From assembly GCA_903938955.1 (NCBI GenBank), contig CAJAFJ010000294.1:1-15973 (forward strand): DNA of 15,973 nucleotides. The letters are read 5' to 3'. Of the stretch, positions 1-7,631 are shown in pieces (the stretch's first letter is position 1; each line of letters starts with the position of its first letter). Below the pieces are notes generated by a model. The model was not told the origin of the DNA. It was given only the letters and a program-made list of their open reading frames with translations, and did no database searches. The translations under genes and the position numbers were made by a program. This DNA is from an uncultured beta proteobacterium. Lineage in GTDB: Bacteria > Pseudomonadota > Gammaproteobacteria > Burkholderiales > Burkholderiaceae.

Positions 1-251
1 ATGATGTGTTCGCGGGGAGTGTGCCGTACCTGATGTTGGCGGGCAACTTGATGGCGGGCTGGCAGTTGGGCCGCGCCCTGTTGCTGGCGCAGGAGGCCAT
101 CGAGCGGGCTGAAGACGTGGCGTTCATGCAGGCCAAGATCACCACCGCACGCTTTTATGCCGACCATATCCTGACCAAAGTGCCGGGCTTGCGTGACTCG
201 GTTGTGGCAGGGGCCAGCTGTGTGACGGCTTTGGCGCTGGAGGCGTTTTAA
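1..251 (+). CDS. Acyl-CoA dehydrogenase, C-terminal fragment (5' end outside window)
   Basis: The gene enters from the left in the frame whose first whole codon starts at base 3 and ends at TAA 249-251, leaving about 82 residues. The fragment is alpha-helical and resembles the extra C-terminal domain found on long (about 590-600 aa) acyl-CoA dehydrogenases, the 'acetyl-CoA dehydrogenase C-terminal-like' domain. Telling segments are YLMLAGNLMAGWQLGRALL and KITTARFYADHILTKVPGL. Family members are FAD enzymes that introduce the alpha-beta double bond in acyl-CoA. The FAD-binding and catalytic parts lie outside the window, so chain-length specificity cannot be judged. A thiolase gene follows 97 bp downstream on the same strand, which fits a beta-oxidation operon. 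The family call is fairly secure; the substrate is unknown. Confidence 0.8.
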   Translation, partial: DVFAGSVPYLMLAGNLMAGWQLGRALLLAQEAIERAEDVAFMQAKITTARFYADHILTKVPGLRDSVVAGASCVTALALEAF

Positions 252-348
252 GACCTGACTGCCCGATCCCGCCCGCGTTGCCAGAGGGCATCGCCAGGCC
301 TGTTTTTGAACTTTTATATTTCGTCCCGCTTATCTCAGGAGATTTTTT

Positions 349-1536
349 ATGAACCGTGAAGTTGTTGTAGTCAGCGCTGTGCGCACCGCAATTGGCACCT
401 ATGGTGGCAGTCTCAAAGACATCCCGCCGACCGAGTTGGCGGCTCAAATCGTCCGCGAGGCACTCACGCGCGCCAGCGTGGACGGCAAGGACGTGGACCA
501 TGTGGTGTTTGGCCATGTGATCAACACCGAGCCCAAGGATTTGTACCTCTCCCGTGTGGCCGCCATCAACGGCGGTTGCGCTGAAGGCACCCCGGCCTTC
601 AACGTCAACCGCTTGTGCGGCTCGGGCCTGCAGGCCATCGTTTCGGCCAGCCAGAGCATTTTGCTCGGCGATGCCGACATCGCCATTGGCGGGGGCGCTG
701 AAAACATGAGTCGCGGACCCTATCTAAGTCCGTCGGCCCGCTGGGGTGCCCGCATGGGCGACACCTCGTTGGTCGATATGGTGGTGGGCGCCTTGCATGA
801 CCCGTTTCACACCATTCACATGGGGGTGACCGCTGAAAACATCGCCGCCAAGTGGGGTATCAGCCGCGAAGAGCAGGATGCGGTGGCGGTGGAAAGCCAT
901 AACCGCGCCCAGCGCGCCACCGAAGCGGGTTACTTCACCTCGCAAATCATGCCGGTCATGCTGAAAAGCAAAAAGGGCGAGGTGGCTTATGCCACCGATG
1001 AGCACTTTCGCCCCAATTGCACCCTGGCCGAGTTGGCCAAGTTGCGCCCGGTCTTCCTCAAGGAAAACGGCACGGTCACTGCCGGCAATGCCTCGGGCAT
1101 CAACGATGCCGCAGCCGGTGTGGTGCTGATGGAGGCGGGTACTGCCAAAGCGCGTGGTCTGCAGCCCATGGCACGTCTGGTGGCCTATGCCCATGCGGGC
1201 GTGGACCCGAAGTACATGGGCATTGGCCCGGTGCCTGCCACGCAGTTGGCCCTGAAGAAAGCCGGTCTGACGGTCAATGACCTCGATGTGATTGAAGCCA
1301 ATGAAGCGTTTGCCGCCCAAGCCTGCGCGGTCTCGCGTGACCTGGGTCTGGACCCGGCCAAGGTGAACCCGAACGGATCGGGCATTTCACTGGGGCATCC
1401 GGTGGGGGCGACCGGTGCCTTGATCACGGTCAAGGCGCTGTATGAGCTTGAGCGCATTGGCGGGCGTTATGCACTGGTGACCATGTGCATTGGGGGAGGG
1501 CAGGGTATTGCGGTTATTTTCGAGCGCGTTTCCTGA
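349..1536 (+). CDS. bktB: Beta-ketothiolase (acetyl-CoA C-acyltransferase), BktB type
   Basis: A 395-residue biosynthetic/degradative thiolase of normal full length. It condenses acyl-CoA with acetyl-CoA or, in reverse, cleaves 3-ketoacyl-CoA, in the cytoplasm as a tetramer. The nucleophile is Cys90 in NRLCGSGLQA. NEAF is at 318-321, His350 lies in NGSGISLGHPVGATGA, and the second catalytic Cys380 lies in MCIGGGQG. From memory the protein follows Cupriavidus necator BktB (394 aa) closely from the N-terminus (REVVVVS-VRTAIGT-GGSLKD) to the C-terminus. BktB prefers somewhat longer ketoacyl-CoAs such as 3-ketovaleryl-CoA than PhaA does. The ATG follows a strong AGGAGA site at 337-342. It sits after an acyl-CoA dehydrogenase gene, which suggests short/medium-chain beta-oxidation. 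Thiolase identity is certain; the BktB rather than PhaA assignment is likely. Confidence 0.92.
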   Translation: MNREVVVVSAVRTAIGTYGGSLKDIPPTELAAQIVREALTRASVDGKDVDHVVFGHVINTEPKDLYLSRVAAINGGCAEGTPAFNVNRLCGSGLQAIVSASQSILLGDADIAIGGGAENMSRGPYLSPSARWGARMGDTSLVDMVVGALHDPFHTIHMGVTAENIAAKWGISREEQDAVAVESHNRAQRATEAGYFTSQIMPVMLKSKKGEVAYATDEHFRPNCTLAELAKLRPVFLKENGTVTAGNASGINDAAAGVVLMEAGTAKARGLQPMARLVAYAHAGVDPKYMGIGPVPATQLALKKAGLTVNDLDVIEANEAFAAQACAVSRDLGLDPAKVNPNGSGISLGHPVGATGALITVKALYELERIGGRYALVTMCIGGGQGIAVIFERVS

Positions 1537-1562
1537 CAAACCAAGCGCAGCTGGGAGGTAAA

Positions 1563-1601
1563 TTGTCAAGGTGTTGACCGTGTGTACGATAGGCCTAAAA
1601 A
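1563..1601 (+). promoter_or_regulatory. Candidate sigma70 promoter(s) of the LuxR-family regulator gene
   Basis: The 107-bp gap between bktB and the regulator holds TTGTCA (1563-1568), a 16-nt spacer and TACGAT (1585-1590). An overlapping alternative pairs TTGACC (1574-1579) with TAAAAA (1596-1601), also 16 nt apart. Either would leave a leader of about 40-50 nt before the ATG at 1644. No terminator with a T-run is visible after bktB, so read-through is also possible. This is motif matching by eye only. Confidence 0.35.
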
Positions 1602-1633
1602 AGCGTTTACAAGGGCGATTAAAAAAGCGATTT

Positions 1634-1637
1634 GGAG
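1634..1637 (+). promoter_or_regulatory. Shine-Dalgarno site deciding the regulator's start codon
   Basis: GGAG lies 6 nt before ATG 1644. The reading frame also has a TTG at 1632, but the site falls inside any translation from that TTG, and nothing like a ribosome site precedes it. The ATG at 1644 is therefore preferred. Confidence 0.7.
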
Positions 1638-1643
1638 ATAACC

Positions 1644-4298
1644 ATGGCCCACTTTGATCTAGGGGTACCCAGTGATATTTTGCTGCGGGTGACGCCGCCC
1701 AAAGTACCTCGGCAGTTGATTGCTCGCACCCATCTTGAGGTCTCTCACCCGCTGGTGGATGCAGATGCTGTCATCGTCCAGGCGCCCGCTGGTTTTGGCA
1801 AAACCTTTTTGCTGGCCCAATGGCGGCGTGAATTTCTCGCGACCGGCTCGGTGGTGGCATGGGTCACGGCGCATGCCCAGGACGATGACACCCGTTTGCT
1901 GCAATGCCTGGCCATGTCGGTGCGTTTGGCCGCGGCCCGACCGACCTTTGGTCACACCCTGATTACGGGTGCGGGCCCCACGGGCCTCGAAGGCATCACC
2001 ACCTGGCTGGCCGAGGTGGCGCAAGCCGCCTTGAACATTGTGCTGGTGGTGGACGATGCCGAGCGTCTCAACGATGCCACCCGAGAGCTGTTGATTTATC
2101 TGCTGCACAACGCACCCTCCAATTTGCGCATCATCGTCAGTGCGCGGTCTGACTGTAAATTGGGTGTGGATGATTTGCTGGCCTATGGCTCCTGCGTGCA
2201 GATTGGCCCTGCCGCCTTGCGGTTCAAACTCGACGAGACACTGCGTCTGGTGGAAGAGCGTTTCAAAGGGCGCGTTGACTGTGATGCAGCTGCCCGGCTG
2301 CATGAGGTGACCGAGGGCTGGCCACTGGGCTTGCAACTGGCCATCACCATGCTGGCAAAAAGCACGGACCCCATGGCCGAAATCGCCGCCATGGCCTCTG
2401 GCTCCTACAGCTTGCACAACGATCTGATGCACCAGATGCTGGCCAAGCTGGACCCGACGGATATGGCTTTTCTGACGCGGGTGGCCATTCTTGACCATCT
2501 TTACCCCGACCTGTGTCGCGCGCTGACGCAAGACGATCAGGCTGACCAACGGCTGGCGCGCTTGTGCCACGAAACGCCGATTCTGGTAGCGGGCGAGCAC
2601 GGTGACTGGCTGCGACTGCACACGCTGGCCAGGCAGGCCTTGCGTGACCAGGGCAACGCGCTGTCGCAACAGGAACTGGCGCAGTTGCATGCGCGGGCAT
2701 CGCTGTGGTTTGCAGAACACAATCAACTCGAACTGGCTGCCGTTCATGCGCTCAAAGCCGGGTGCGACGACCAGGCCTACGACCTCGCAGAGAGAAGCCT
2801 GTACAACACCTTGATGACCCAGGGGCAGCAAGCACAAGTGCTCCAGTGGCTTGATCAAATGCCCGAAACCGCCCTGCACCAGCGCCCACGGCTGCTGCTG
2901 GCCGGGGCGTGGTCTCTGGCCTTGAGCGAGCGCCATGCCCAGGCGCGCCTATCGGTGGAGCGCTTGTTGACTGGCGAGCAAGTCAGCGACGCTCTGCGCT
3001 GTGAATGCGCCATGATCATGGGTGGCGCGGCCATTTTTTCAGACGACCCGGATCAGTTCGCGCAGCTTCATGACCCCTGGGCCAGCAACCCACCGCTGCA
3101 AGACCCCTTGTTACTGCATGTTCATGCCAACCGGACTGCTTACCGCGCCTTGCTGGCCGCCGAGCCCGCGCTGGCGCGCATGTGCCAGCAGCAGGCACCG
3201 CGCGAAGGAACGAGCAATGCACATAAATACCTGGACTTGTGGGGCACACAAATCATGTGCCAAACCTACGCCTGGGAAGGCCAGGTGGTGCTGGTCGAAC
3301 AGTTATTGCGCCCCACATTGGCCCGAACCGAAATCGAACTGGGCCGCCGCCATCCCGTCGCCTGTGCCATGGCGGCCTTGCTGGCAACTTCGGTGTGGCA
3401 TCAGGGACGTACATCCGAAGTGCCTGCATTGCTGGCCAATCGACTTGATGTGATCGAACGCAGTGGTAGGCCTGATGTCGTCCTCTGGTCGTATCAAACC
3501 CTGGTTCGTGTTGCCCTGGCTCAACATCAGGAGCACCGCGCCCTGGCCTTGCTTGAAGCGCTCTACGCGCTGGGTGTGACGCGCCAATTGCCCCGCCTGT
3601 GCATTGTCAGCCTGTGCGACCAGGTGGCCCTGCATGCGCGCAACTACCATGGGGAAACTTGCCGCGCCTTGATGGAACACATTGACACCTTGATGGCGGC
3701 ACAACCCAGGCAACAGGGCACCTTGTGGTTTGACAACCTGGCTCCCCTGCAGGCCACGGCCCGTGGCTATGCCCACCTGGCCTCCAAACAATGGCGGGAA
3801 GCCGCTGACGCATTGGGCCGCGCCAATACGCTGGCACAAGGCCGAAAAATGGGGAGCCTGCATATCGCCACGTTGGGTTTGTTGGCGTTTGCGCGCCATC
3901 AATATGTAGGCCATGCCGAAGAGTTGCTGCGCGAAGCCATGGATTTGGCTCGCGTGTTTGGATTGGCCCGCATTCTGGTTGATGCGCACCCCGACATGGC
4001 GGACTGGATTCATAGGGGTGTCGAAAAACCTATAGCCCAAGCTCCAAGCATGGCACCGATGGTGCCTGTGGGGCGACCGGTATCGGTCAAGTTGGTGCCT
4101 GGAACCATCCTGACACCCAAGGAGCGGGAGGTCTTGACTCTGCTGGGTCGAAATCTGTCAAACAAGGAAATTGGTCTCGCCTTGCAAGTGGGCGAAGGAA
4201 CGGTCAAGTGGCATGTGAAAAACCTGTTCGCAAAGCTTGATGTCGGCTACCGCAAGCAACTGGTCGCCAAAGCCCGTCTGTTTGGGTTGATTGATTAA
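1644..4298 (+). CDS. MalT-like LuxR-family transcriptional regulator (large ATP-binding, LAL type)
   Basis: An 884-residue cytoplasmic regulator in the MalT/LAL class. The N-terminal STAND-type ATPase has a Walker A motif APAGFGKT at residues 47-54 and a Walker B-like stretch LNIVLVVDDAERL at 130-142. The middle, about residues 330-800, is helical and Leu/Ala-rich like the MalT TPR-like sensor region. The C-terminal 62 residues (823-884, from LTPKEREVLTLL through SNKEIG, GTVKWHVKNLFAKL) are a canonical LuxR/GerE helix-turn-helix. MalT relatives oligomerise on ATP and inducer binding and activate nearby promoters; the inducer here cannot be read from sequence. It sits just upstream of the DUF1302-DUF1329-YCF48-RND genes, with a repeat-rich gap between, so it is the obvious candidate activator of that module (inference). 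Confidence 0.9.
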   Translation: MAHFDLGVPSDILLRVTPPKVPRQLIARTHLEVSHPLVDADAVIVQAPAGFGKTFLLAQWRREFLATGSVVAWVTAHAQDDDTRLLQCLAMSVRLAAARPTFGHTLITGAGPTGLEGITTWLAEVAQAALNIVLVVDDAERLNDATRELLIYLLHNAPSNLRIIVSARSDCKLGVDDLLAYGSCVQIGPAALRFKLDETLRLVEERFKGRVDCDAAARLHEVTEGWPLGLQLAITMLAKSTDPMAEIAAMASGSYSLHNDLMHQMLAKLDPTDMAFLTRVAILDHLYPDLCRALTQDDQADQRLARLCHETPILVAGEHGDWLRLHTLARQALRDQGNALSQQELAQLHARASLWFAEHNQLELAAVHALKAGCDDQAYDLAERSLYNTLMTQGQQAQVLQWLDQMPETALHQRPRLLLAGAWSLALSERHAQARLSVERLLTGEQVSDALRCECAMIMGGAAIFSDDPDQFAQLHDPWASNPPLQDPLLLHVHANRTAYRALLAAEPALARMCQQQAPREGTSNAHKYLDLWGTQIMCQTYAWEGQVVLVEQLLRPTLARTEIELGRRHPVACAMAALLATSVWHQGRTSEVPALLANRLDVIERSGRPDVVLWSYQTLVRVALAQHQEHRALALLEALYALGVTRQLPRLCIVSLCDQVALHARNYHGETCRALMEHIDTLMAAQPRQQGTLWFDNLAPLQATARGYAHLASKQWREAADALGRANTLAQGRKMGSLHIATLGLLAFARHQYVGHAEELLREAMDLARVFGLARILVDAHPDMADWIHRGVEKPIAQAPSMAPMVPVGRPVSVKLVPGTILTPKEREVLTLLGRNLSNKEIGLALQVGEGTVKWHVKNLFAKLDVGYRKQLVAKARLFGLID

Positions 4299-4325
4299 GC
4301 ATTGAAGTTTCTCCCGTAGTTAAAA

Positions 4326-4366
4326 CGCCCTTGTCGGAGGGCGGCCCTCCCCACAAGAGGGGGGGC
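4326..4366 (+). other. Two adjacent GC-rich hairpins between regulator and envelope module
   Basis: The first hairpin is a perfect 6-bp stem, CGCCCT (4326-4331) with AGGGCG (4338-4343), around a 6-nt loop. The second starts on the next base: GCCCTCCC (4344-4351) pairs with GGGGGGGC (4359-4366), 8 bp including one G-T wobble, with a 7-nt loop. Stacked, they could end or attenuate transcription from the regulator gene or protect RNA ends. The 3' side runs into AAATGAAG with no T-run, so this is not a classical intrinsic terminator on the + strand. Confidence 0.55.
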
Positions 4367-4391
4367 AAATGAAGCCAACGCCAATAAGCTT

Positions 4392-4446
4392 GGCTCAGAT
4401 GTCTTAACGGCATCGAAGTCGGCTCAGTTATTTCGCAATCGACTTC
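4392..4446 (+). promoter_or_regulatory. Direct and inverted repeats: candidate operator upstream of the DUF1302 gene
   Basis: GGCTCAG occurs twice in the same orientation, at 4392-4398 and 4421-4427, 29 bp start to start (close to three helical turns). An inverted repeat, GAAGTCG (4415-4421) and CGACTTC (4440-4446), flanks an 18-nt spacer and overlaps the second copy. The block ends 29 bp before the DUF1302 start codon. MalT-type activators act through directly repeated boxes, so this could be the regulator's binding site or a leader RNA structure. No clear -10/-35 pair is seen between it and the gene. The DUF1302 gene has a strong AGGAG at 4464-4468. Confidence 0.4.
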
Positions 4447-4475
4447 TTTCAATTAAAACTACGAGGAGAAAATAG

Positions 4476-6197
4476 ATGACCAAAAAGACGATGCGCCGCA
4501 GCGCAGTCATGCTGGCGGTTACCGCTGCGTTGGGCGGACAGGCGATGGCATTCGAGATCGATACAGCCAACGACGATGTCCAGGTTCGCTGGGACAACAC
4601 CGTGCGCTACAACGTGGCGCAACGCGCCGGGGAGCGAAACGCCAACATTGGCAGCACCCCCAACTTTGACGAAGGCACTTACCTTTTCGACAAAGGCGAT
4701 ATCGTCTCCAACCGGCTTGACCTTCTGTCGGAGTTGGACTTTGTTTACCAGAAAAAGATGGGCTTTCGAATCAGCGCAGCCGCATGGTATGACGGCGCCT
4801 ATGGCGACACTGGCAAGTCCAACCCGGCGATCAACAACCCGAGTTATGTGAACAACGAATTCAGCCCAATGATCAAGCGGTACTACCAGGGTCCGTCGGG
4901 CGAGTTTCTGGATGCCTTTGTGTTCAGCAACTTTGATGTGGCCGAGACACCCGTCAAGCTCAAGCTGGGCCGTCATACGGTCGCCTGGGGTGAGTCCTTG
5001 TTTTTGGGCGGTGCCCTGCACAGCGTAGCCTACTCGCAGATGCCGATCGACCTGCAAAAGGGCTTTGCAACCCCGGGCGCAGAAGCCAAAGAACTGTTTC
5101 GCCCCTTGACCCAGTTCTCTGGCCAGGCGCAGGTGACGGACACCCTGTCGGTTTCGGGTCAGTATTTTCTTGACTGGGAACCGTACCGTTACCCGGAAGG
5201 CGGCACCTTCCTGGGGCCGGTGGACTTTGCATTCAATGGGCCGGACCGGGCTGTGGTTGTGGGGCATCCTGTCTTGGGTCTGATTGGTGCCAGTCGCGGC
5301 AATGCCATTGAGCCCAAAAAGACGGGTGAATATGGCTTGTCAGCACGCTGGTCGCCTGAAGCTTTGGATGCAACGCTGGGCTTCTACTACCGCCGCTACG
5401 CCGACAAACTACCTCAAACGCTGATCACCAAGGCGCGTTTGGCCGCTGGCTTTCCGTTGGTCAACGGTACCGAATACAACCTGATTTATGCCGACAAAAT
5501 CGACTTGTATGGCGTTAGTCTGGCCAAGAACATCGGCGGTGTCAGCGTGGGTGCTGAGCTCTCAACGCGCAAAAACACACCCCTGATTTCCAAGACACTG
5601 GGTTTTGCAGTGGGCTCGGTCGCCCAGGGCGATACCCCCGGTCCGCGTGGCGATACCTACCATGCGCTGGTGAATGTGCTGGGCACCATCCCCAAAACGC
5701 CATTGTTTGATTCAGCCGTATGGGCTGCCGAGTGGACCTGGAGTTCCCTGGATAAAGTGAACAGCGGGCAGAACAATTTCTTTGCTGTGGGCTCGCCTGG
5801 CTGCTCGACCCTGACCAATGCGCCGCTGGGCGCTTACGCAGGCTGCGCAACCAAGTCTTATCAAGGCGTGAGCATGGCCTTCACCCCGACCTGGTACCAG
5901 GTCATGCCGGGTGTCGACTTGTCTATGCCCTTGACTTACGCCCGTGGAATCAGCGGCAATGCGCCGGTGATTTTTGGTGGCAATCAGGGCCTGGGGAATT
6001 TCAGCGTCGGTTTGTCTGCTGATGTCAGCCAAAAGTACCGGATTGAACTCAAGTACAGCGGCTACTTTGGTGACTACACCACAGGCGCTGTCACGGGTTG
6101 CCCGGCAGGTGCCAGCTGCGTAGCAGCGCAAAACGGCTTTACCTCACTGTTGCAAGACCGTGACTTCATCAGCCTGACCTTTAAAACCTCTTTCTAA
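4476..6197 (+). CDS. DUF1302 family protein, predicted outer-membrane beta-barrel
   Basis: A 573-residue protein of normal length for the DUF1302 family. The N-terminus is a Sec signal peptide: KK and RR basic residues, a hydrophobic stretch around 9-21, and probable cleavage after AMA at 23-25. The mature part is Tyr/Gly/Phe-rich with alternating hydrophobic strands (for example FRISAAAWYDGAYGD, LKLGRHTVAWGESLFLGG) and ends in Phe (SLTFKTSF), the usual C-terminal signal for barrel insertion. Four cysteines fall in two close pairs near the C-terminus (nt 5803-5850 and 6099-6120). The family has no agreed biochemical function; an outer-membrane channel or receptor is inferred. It is the first gene of the envelope module, 13 bp before a DUF1329 gene, the usual partner. 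Confidence 0.88.
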   Translation: MTKKTMRRSAVMLAVTAALGGQAMAFEIDTANDDVQVRWDNTVRYNVAQRAGERNANIGSTPNFDEGTYLFDKGDIVSNRLDLLSELDFVYQKKMGFRISAAAWYDGAYGDTGKSNPAINNPSYVNNEFSPMIKRYYQGPSGEFLDAFVFSNFDVAETPVKLKLGRHTVAWGESLFLGGALHSVAYSQMPIDLQKGFATPGAEAKELFRPLTQFSGQAQVTDTLSVSGQYFLDWEPYRYPEGGTFLGPVDFAFNGPDRAVVVGHPVLGLIGASRGNAIEPKKTGEYGLSARWSPEALDATLGFYYRRYADKLPQTLITKARLAAGFPLVNGTEYNLIYADKIDLYGVSLAKNIGGVSVGAELSTRKNTPLISKTLGFAVGSVAQGDTPGPRGDTYHALVNVLGTIPKTPLFDSAVWAAEWTWSSLDKVNSGQNNFFAVGSPGCSTLTNAPLGAYAGCATKSYQGVSMAFTPTWYQVMPGVDLSMPLTYARGISGNAPVIFGGNQGLGNFSVGLSADVSQKYRIELKYSGYFGDYTTGAVTGCPAGASCVAAQNGFTSLLQDRDFISLTFKTSF

Positions 6198-6210
6198 TCG
6201 GAGTCTCTCC

Positions 6211-7566
6211 ATGCGTACTCACATTCAAAAGACAGCAGCCGTATTGGCCATCGCAGGCGCGTTTGGCGGGCTGGCCCAAGCCGCCGTGTCGGCAGAAGAT
6301 GCCAAAAAGCTGGGCACCAGCCTGACTGCGGTTGGTGCCGACAAAGGCGCCAACAAAGACGGCTCCATCCCGGCCTATACCGGTGGCAATACCACCCCGC
6401 CCGCCAGTTTCAAGGCGGGCGCAGGTCTGCGCCCCGACCCCTATGCCGGCGAAAAGCCCACGCTGGTGATCGATGCAAAAAACATGGCGACCCATGCCGA
6501 CAAGTTGACCGAAGGCGCCAAGGCGCTGCTGAAAAAGTATCCCAGTTACCGCATTGATGTCTACAAGACCCACCGCAGCGCCGCTTTCCCTAAATTTGTC
6601 ACCGACAACACGGCTAAATGTGCCGTGACGGCCAAAACCGCCAACGGCGGGCGCTCGATGGAAGGCTGCCGTGCCGGCTTTCCTTTCCCGATGCCCAAAG
6701 ACGGGTATGAAGCCATGTGGAACCACCTGCTGCGCTTCAACGGTGTGGCCTACGAGGTTAACTACAGCAACTGGAATGTGGATGCTTCCGGCAAGGCCGC
6801 CATGTCGACCAAGGGTGTCATTGTTCAGGAGTATCCGTACTGGAACACGGCCTCCACCGACACAGATACGTTTTACAAGCAGCGCATCACTTACACCGGA
6901 CCTGCACGCCGTGCCGGTGAAGCCCTGATGTTGATTGACCCGTTGAACTACGCCGACAAGGGCCGCCGCGCCTGGCAGTATTTGCCGGGCCAGCGGCGTG
7001 TCAAGGTGGCACCCGATGTCGGTTTTGACACCCCCAACCCAGGCTCTGGCGGTGCCAGCACGTTTGACGAAGTGTTTCTTTTCAATGGCTCGATGGATCG
7101 CTATGACTTCAAGCTGGTGGGCAAAAAGGAAATGTTCGTGCCCTACAACGCCTACAAGATGGCTTTTCAGTCCACTCAGGCCGAGCTGCTCACGCCGGGC
7201 CACCTGAATCCCAACCTGGTTCGCTGGGAGCAGCACCGGGTCTGGGTGGTGGAGGCGACTCTGCGCGAAGGCAAGCGCCACATCTACAGTAAGCGCACGT
7301 TCTATCTTGATGAGGACAGCTGGGCTGCCGTGGCCTCTGACCAGTACGACGCCCGTGGCCAGTTGTTTCGCTCAGGCTTTGCTTACATCGCACCGAGCTA
7401 TGACATGCCCGCGCCCATGGCTGACCTGCATGGTATTTACGACCTGATCGCTGGCACCTACTCACTCACGGGTTACACCGCTGAGACCGGTGGCATCCGC
7501 TACACCAAGCCGCTGGGCGACCGTGAATGGACGGCGGACTCATTGGCTGGTGCGGGTATTCGCTAA
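6211..7566 (+). CDS. DUF1329 family periplasmic protein (LolA/LolB-like fold)
   Basis: A 451-residue exported protein of typical family length. The signal peptide covers residues 1-24 (basic start, hydrophobic core AAVLAIAGAFGG, cleavage after AQA). The mature start AVSAEDAKKLGTSLTAVGAD, followed closely by DGSIPAYTGG, is characteristic of DUF1329. DUF1329 is grouped with the LolA/LolB superfamily of periplasmic lipid-binding folds, so it may shuttle or accept a lipid-like molecule; this is family-level inference. It lacks a lipobox cysteine, so it should be soluble in the periplasm rather than lipidated. The ribosome site CGGAG (6199-6203) lies in the 13-bp gap after the DUF1302 gene, so the two are almost certainly co-transcribed. 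Confidence 0.88.
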   Translation: MRTHIQKTAAVLAIAGAFGGLAQAAVSAEDAKKLGTSLTAVGADKGANKDGSIPAYTGGNTTPPASFKAGAGLRPDPYAGEKPTLVIDAKNMATHADKLTEGAKALLKKYPSYRIDVYKTHRSAAFPKFVTDNTAKCAVTAKTANGGRSMEGCRAGFPFPMPKDGYEAMWNHLLRFNGVAYEVNYSNWNVDASGKAAMSTKGVIVQEYPYWNTASTDTDTFYKQRITYTGPARRAGEALMLIDPLNYADKGRRAWQYLPGQRRVKVAPDVGFDTPNPGSGGASTFDEVFLFNGSMDRYDFKLVGKKEMFVPYNAYKMAFQSTQAELLTPGHLNPNLVRWEQHRVWVVEATLREGKRHIYSKRTFYLDEDSWAAVASDQYDARGQLFRSGFAYIAPSYDMPAPMADLHGIYDLIAGTYSLTGYTAETGGIRYTKPLGDREWTADSLAGAGIR

Positions 7567-7582
7567 CTGGAAAACAAATCTG

Positions 7583-7610
7583 GCAAAGCGGGCGATGCCG
7601 TCCGTTTTGC
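7583..7610 (+). other. Intra-operon hairpin between DUF1329 and YCF48-like genes
   Basis: GCAAAGCGG (7583-7591) pairs with CCGTTTTGC (7602-7610), a 9-bp stem with one G-T wobble and a 10-nt loop, inside the only sizeable gap (65 bp) of the module. No T-run follows. It could stabilise the upstream transcript end or modulate translation of the next gene, whose start at 7632 lacks a recognisable Shine-Dalgarno (preceded by CAGAAAAAAC). Confidence 0.45.
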
Positions 7611-7631
7611 TGATTCACCTCAGAAAAAACC

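Noticed and set aside
279..306. Possible intrinsic terminator after the acyl-CoA dehydrogenase gene (TGCC-AGAG-GGCA, then T5)
   Set aside because: The stem is only 4 bp and the T-run begins 11 nt after it, so termination is not convincing.
1632..1643. TTG start giving the regulator four more residues
   Set aside because: The GGAG ribosome site at 1634-1637 is correctly spaced for ATG 1644 and would lie inside the extended frame.
1659..2936. Long open frame on the - strand opposite the regulator gene (and similar ones at 6181-7281 and 10200-11099)
   Set aside because: Products are rich in Gln, His, Gly and Arg with no recognisable domain, and each lies antisense to a well-supported gene; they are by-products of codon bias.
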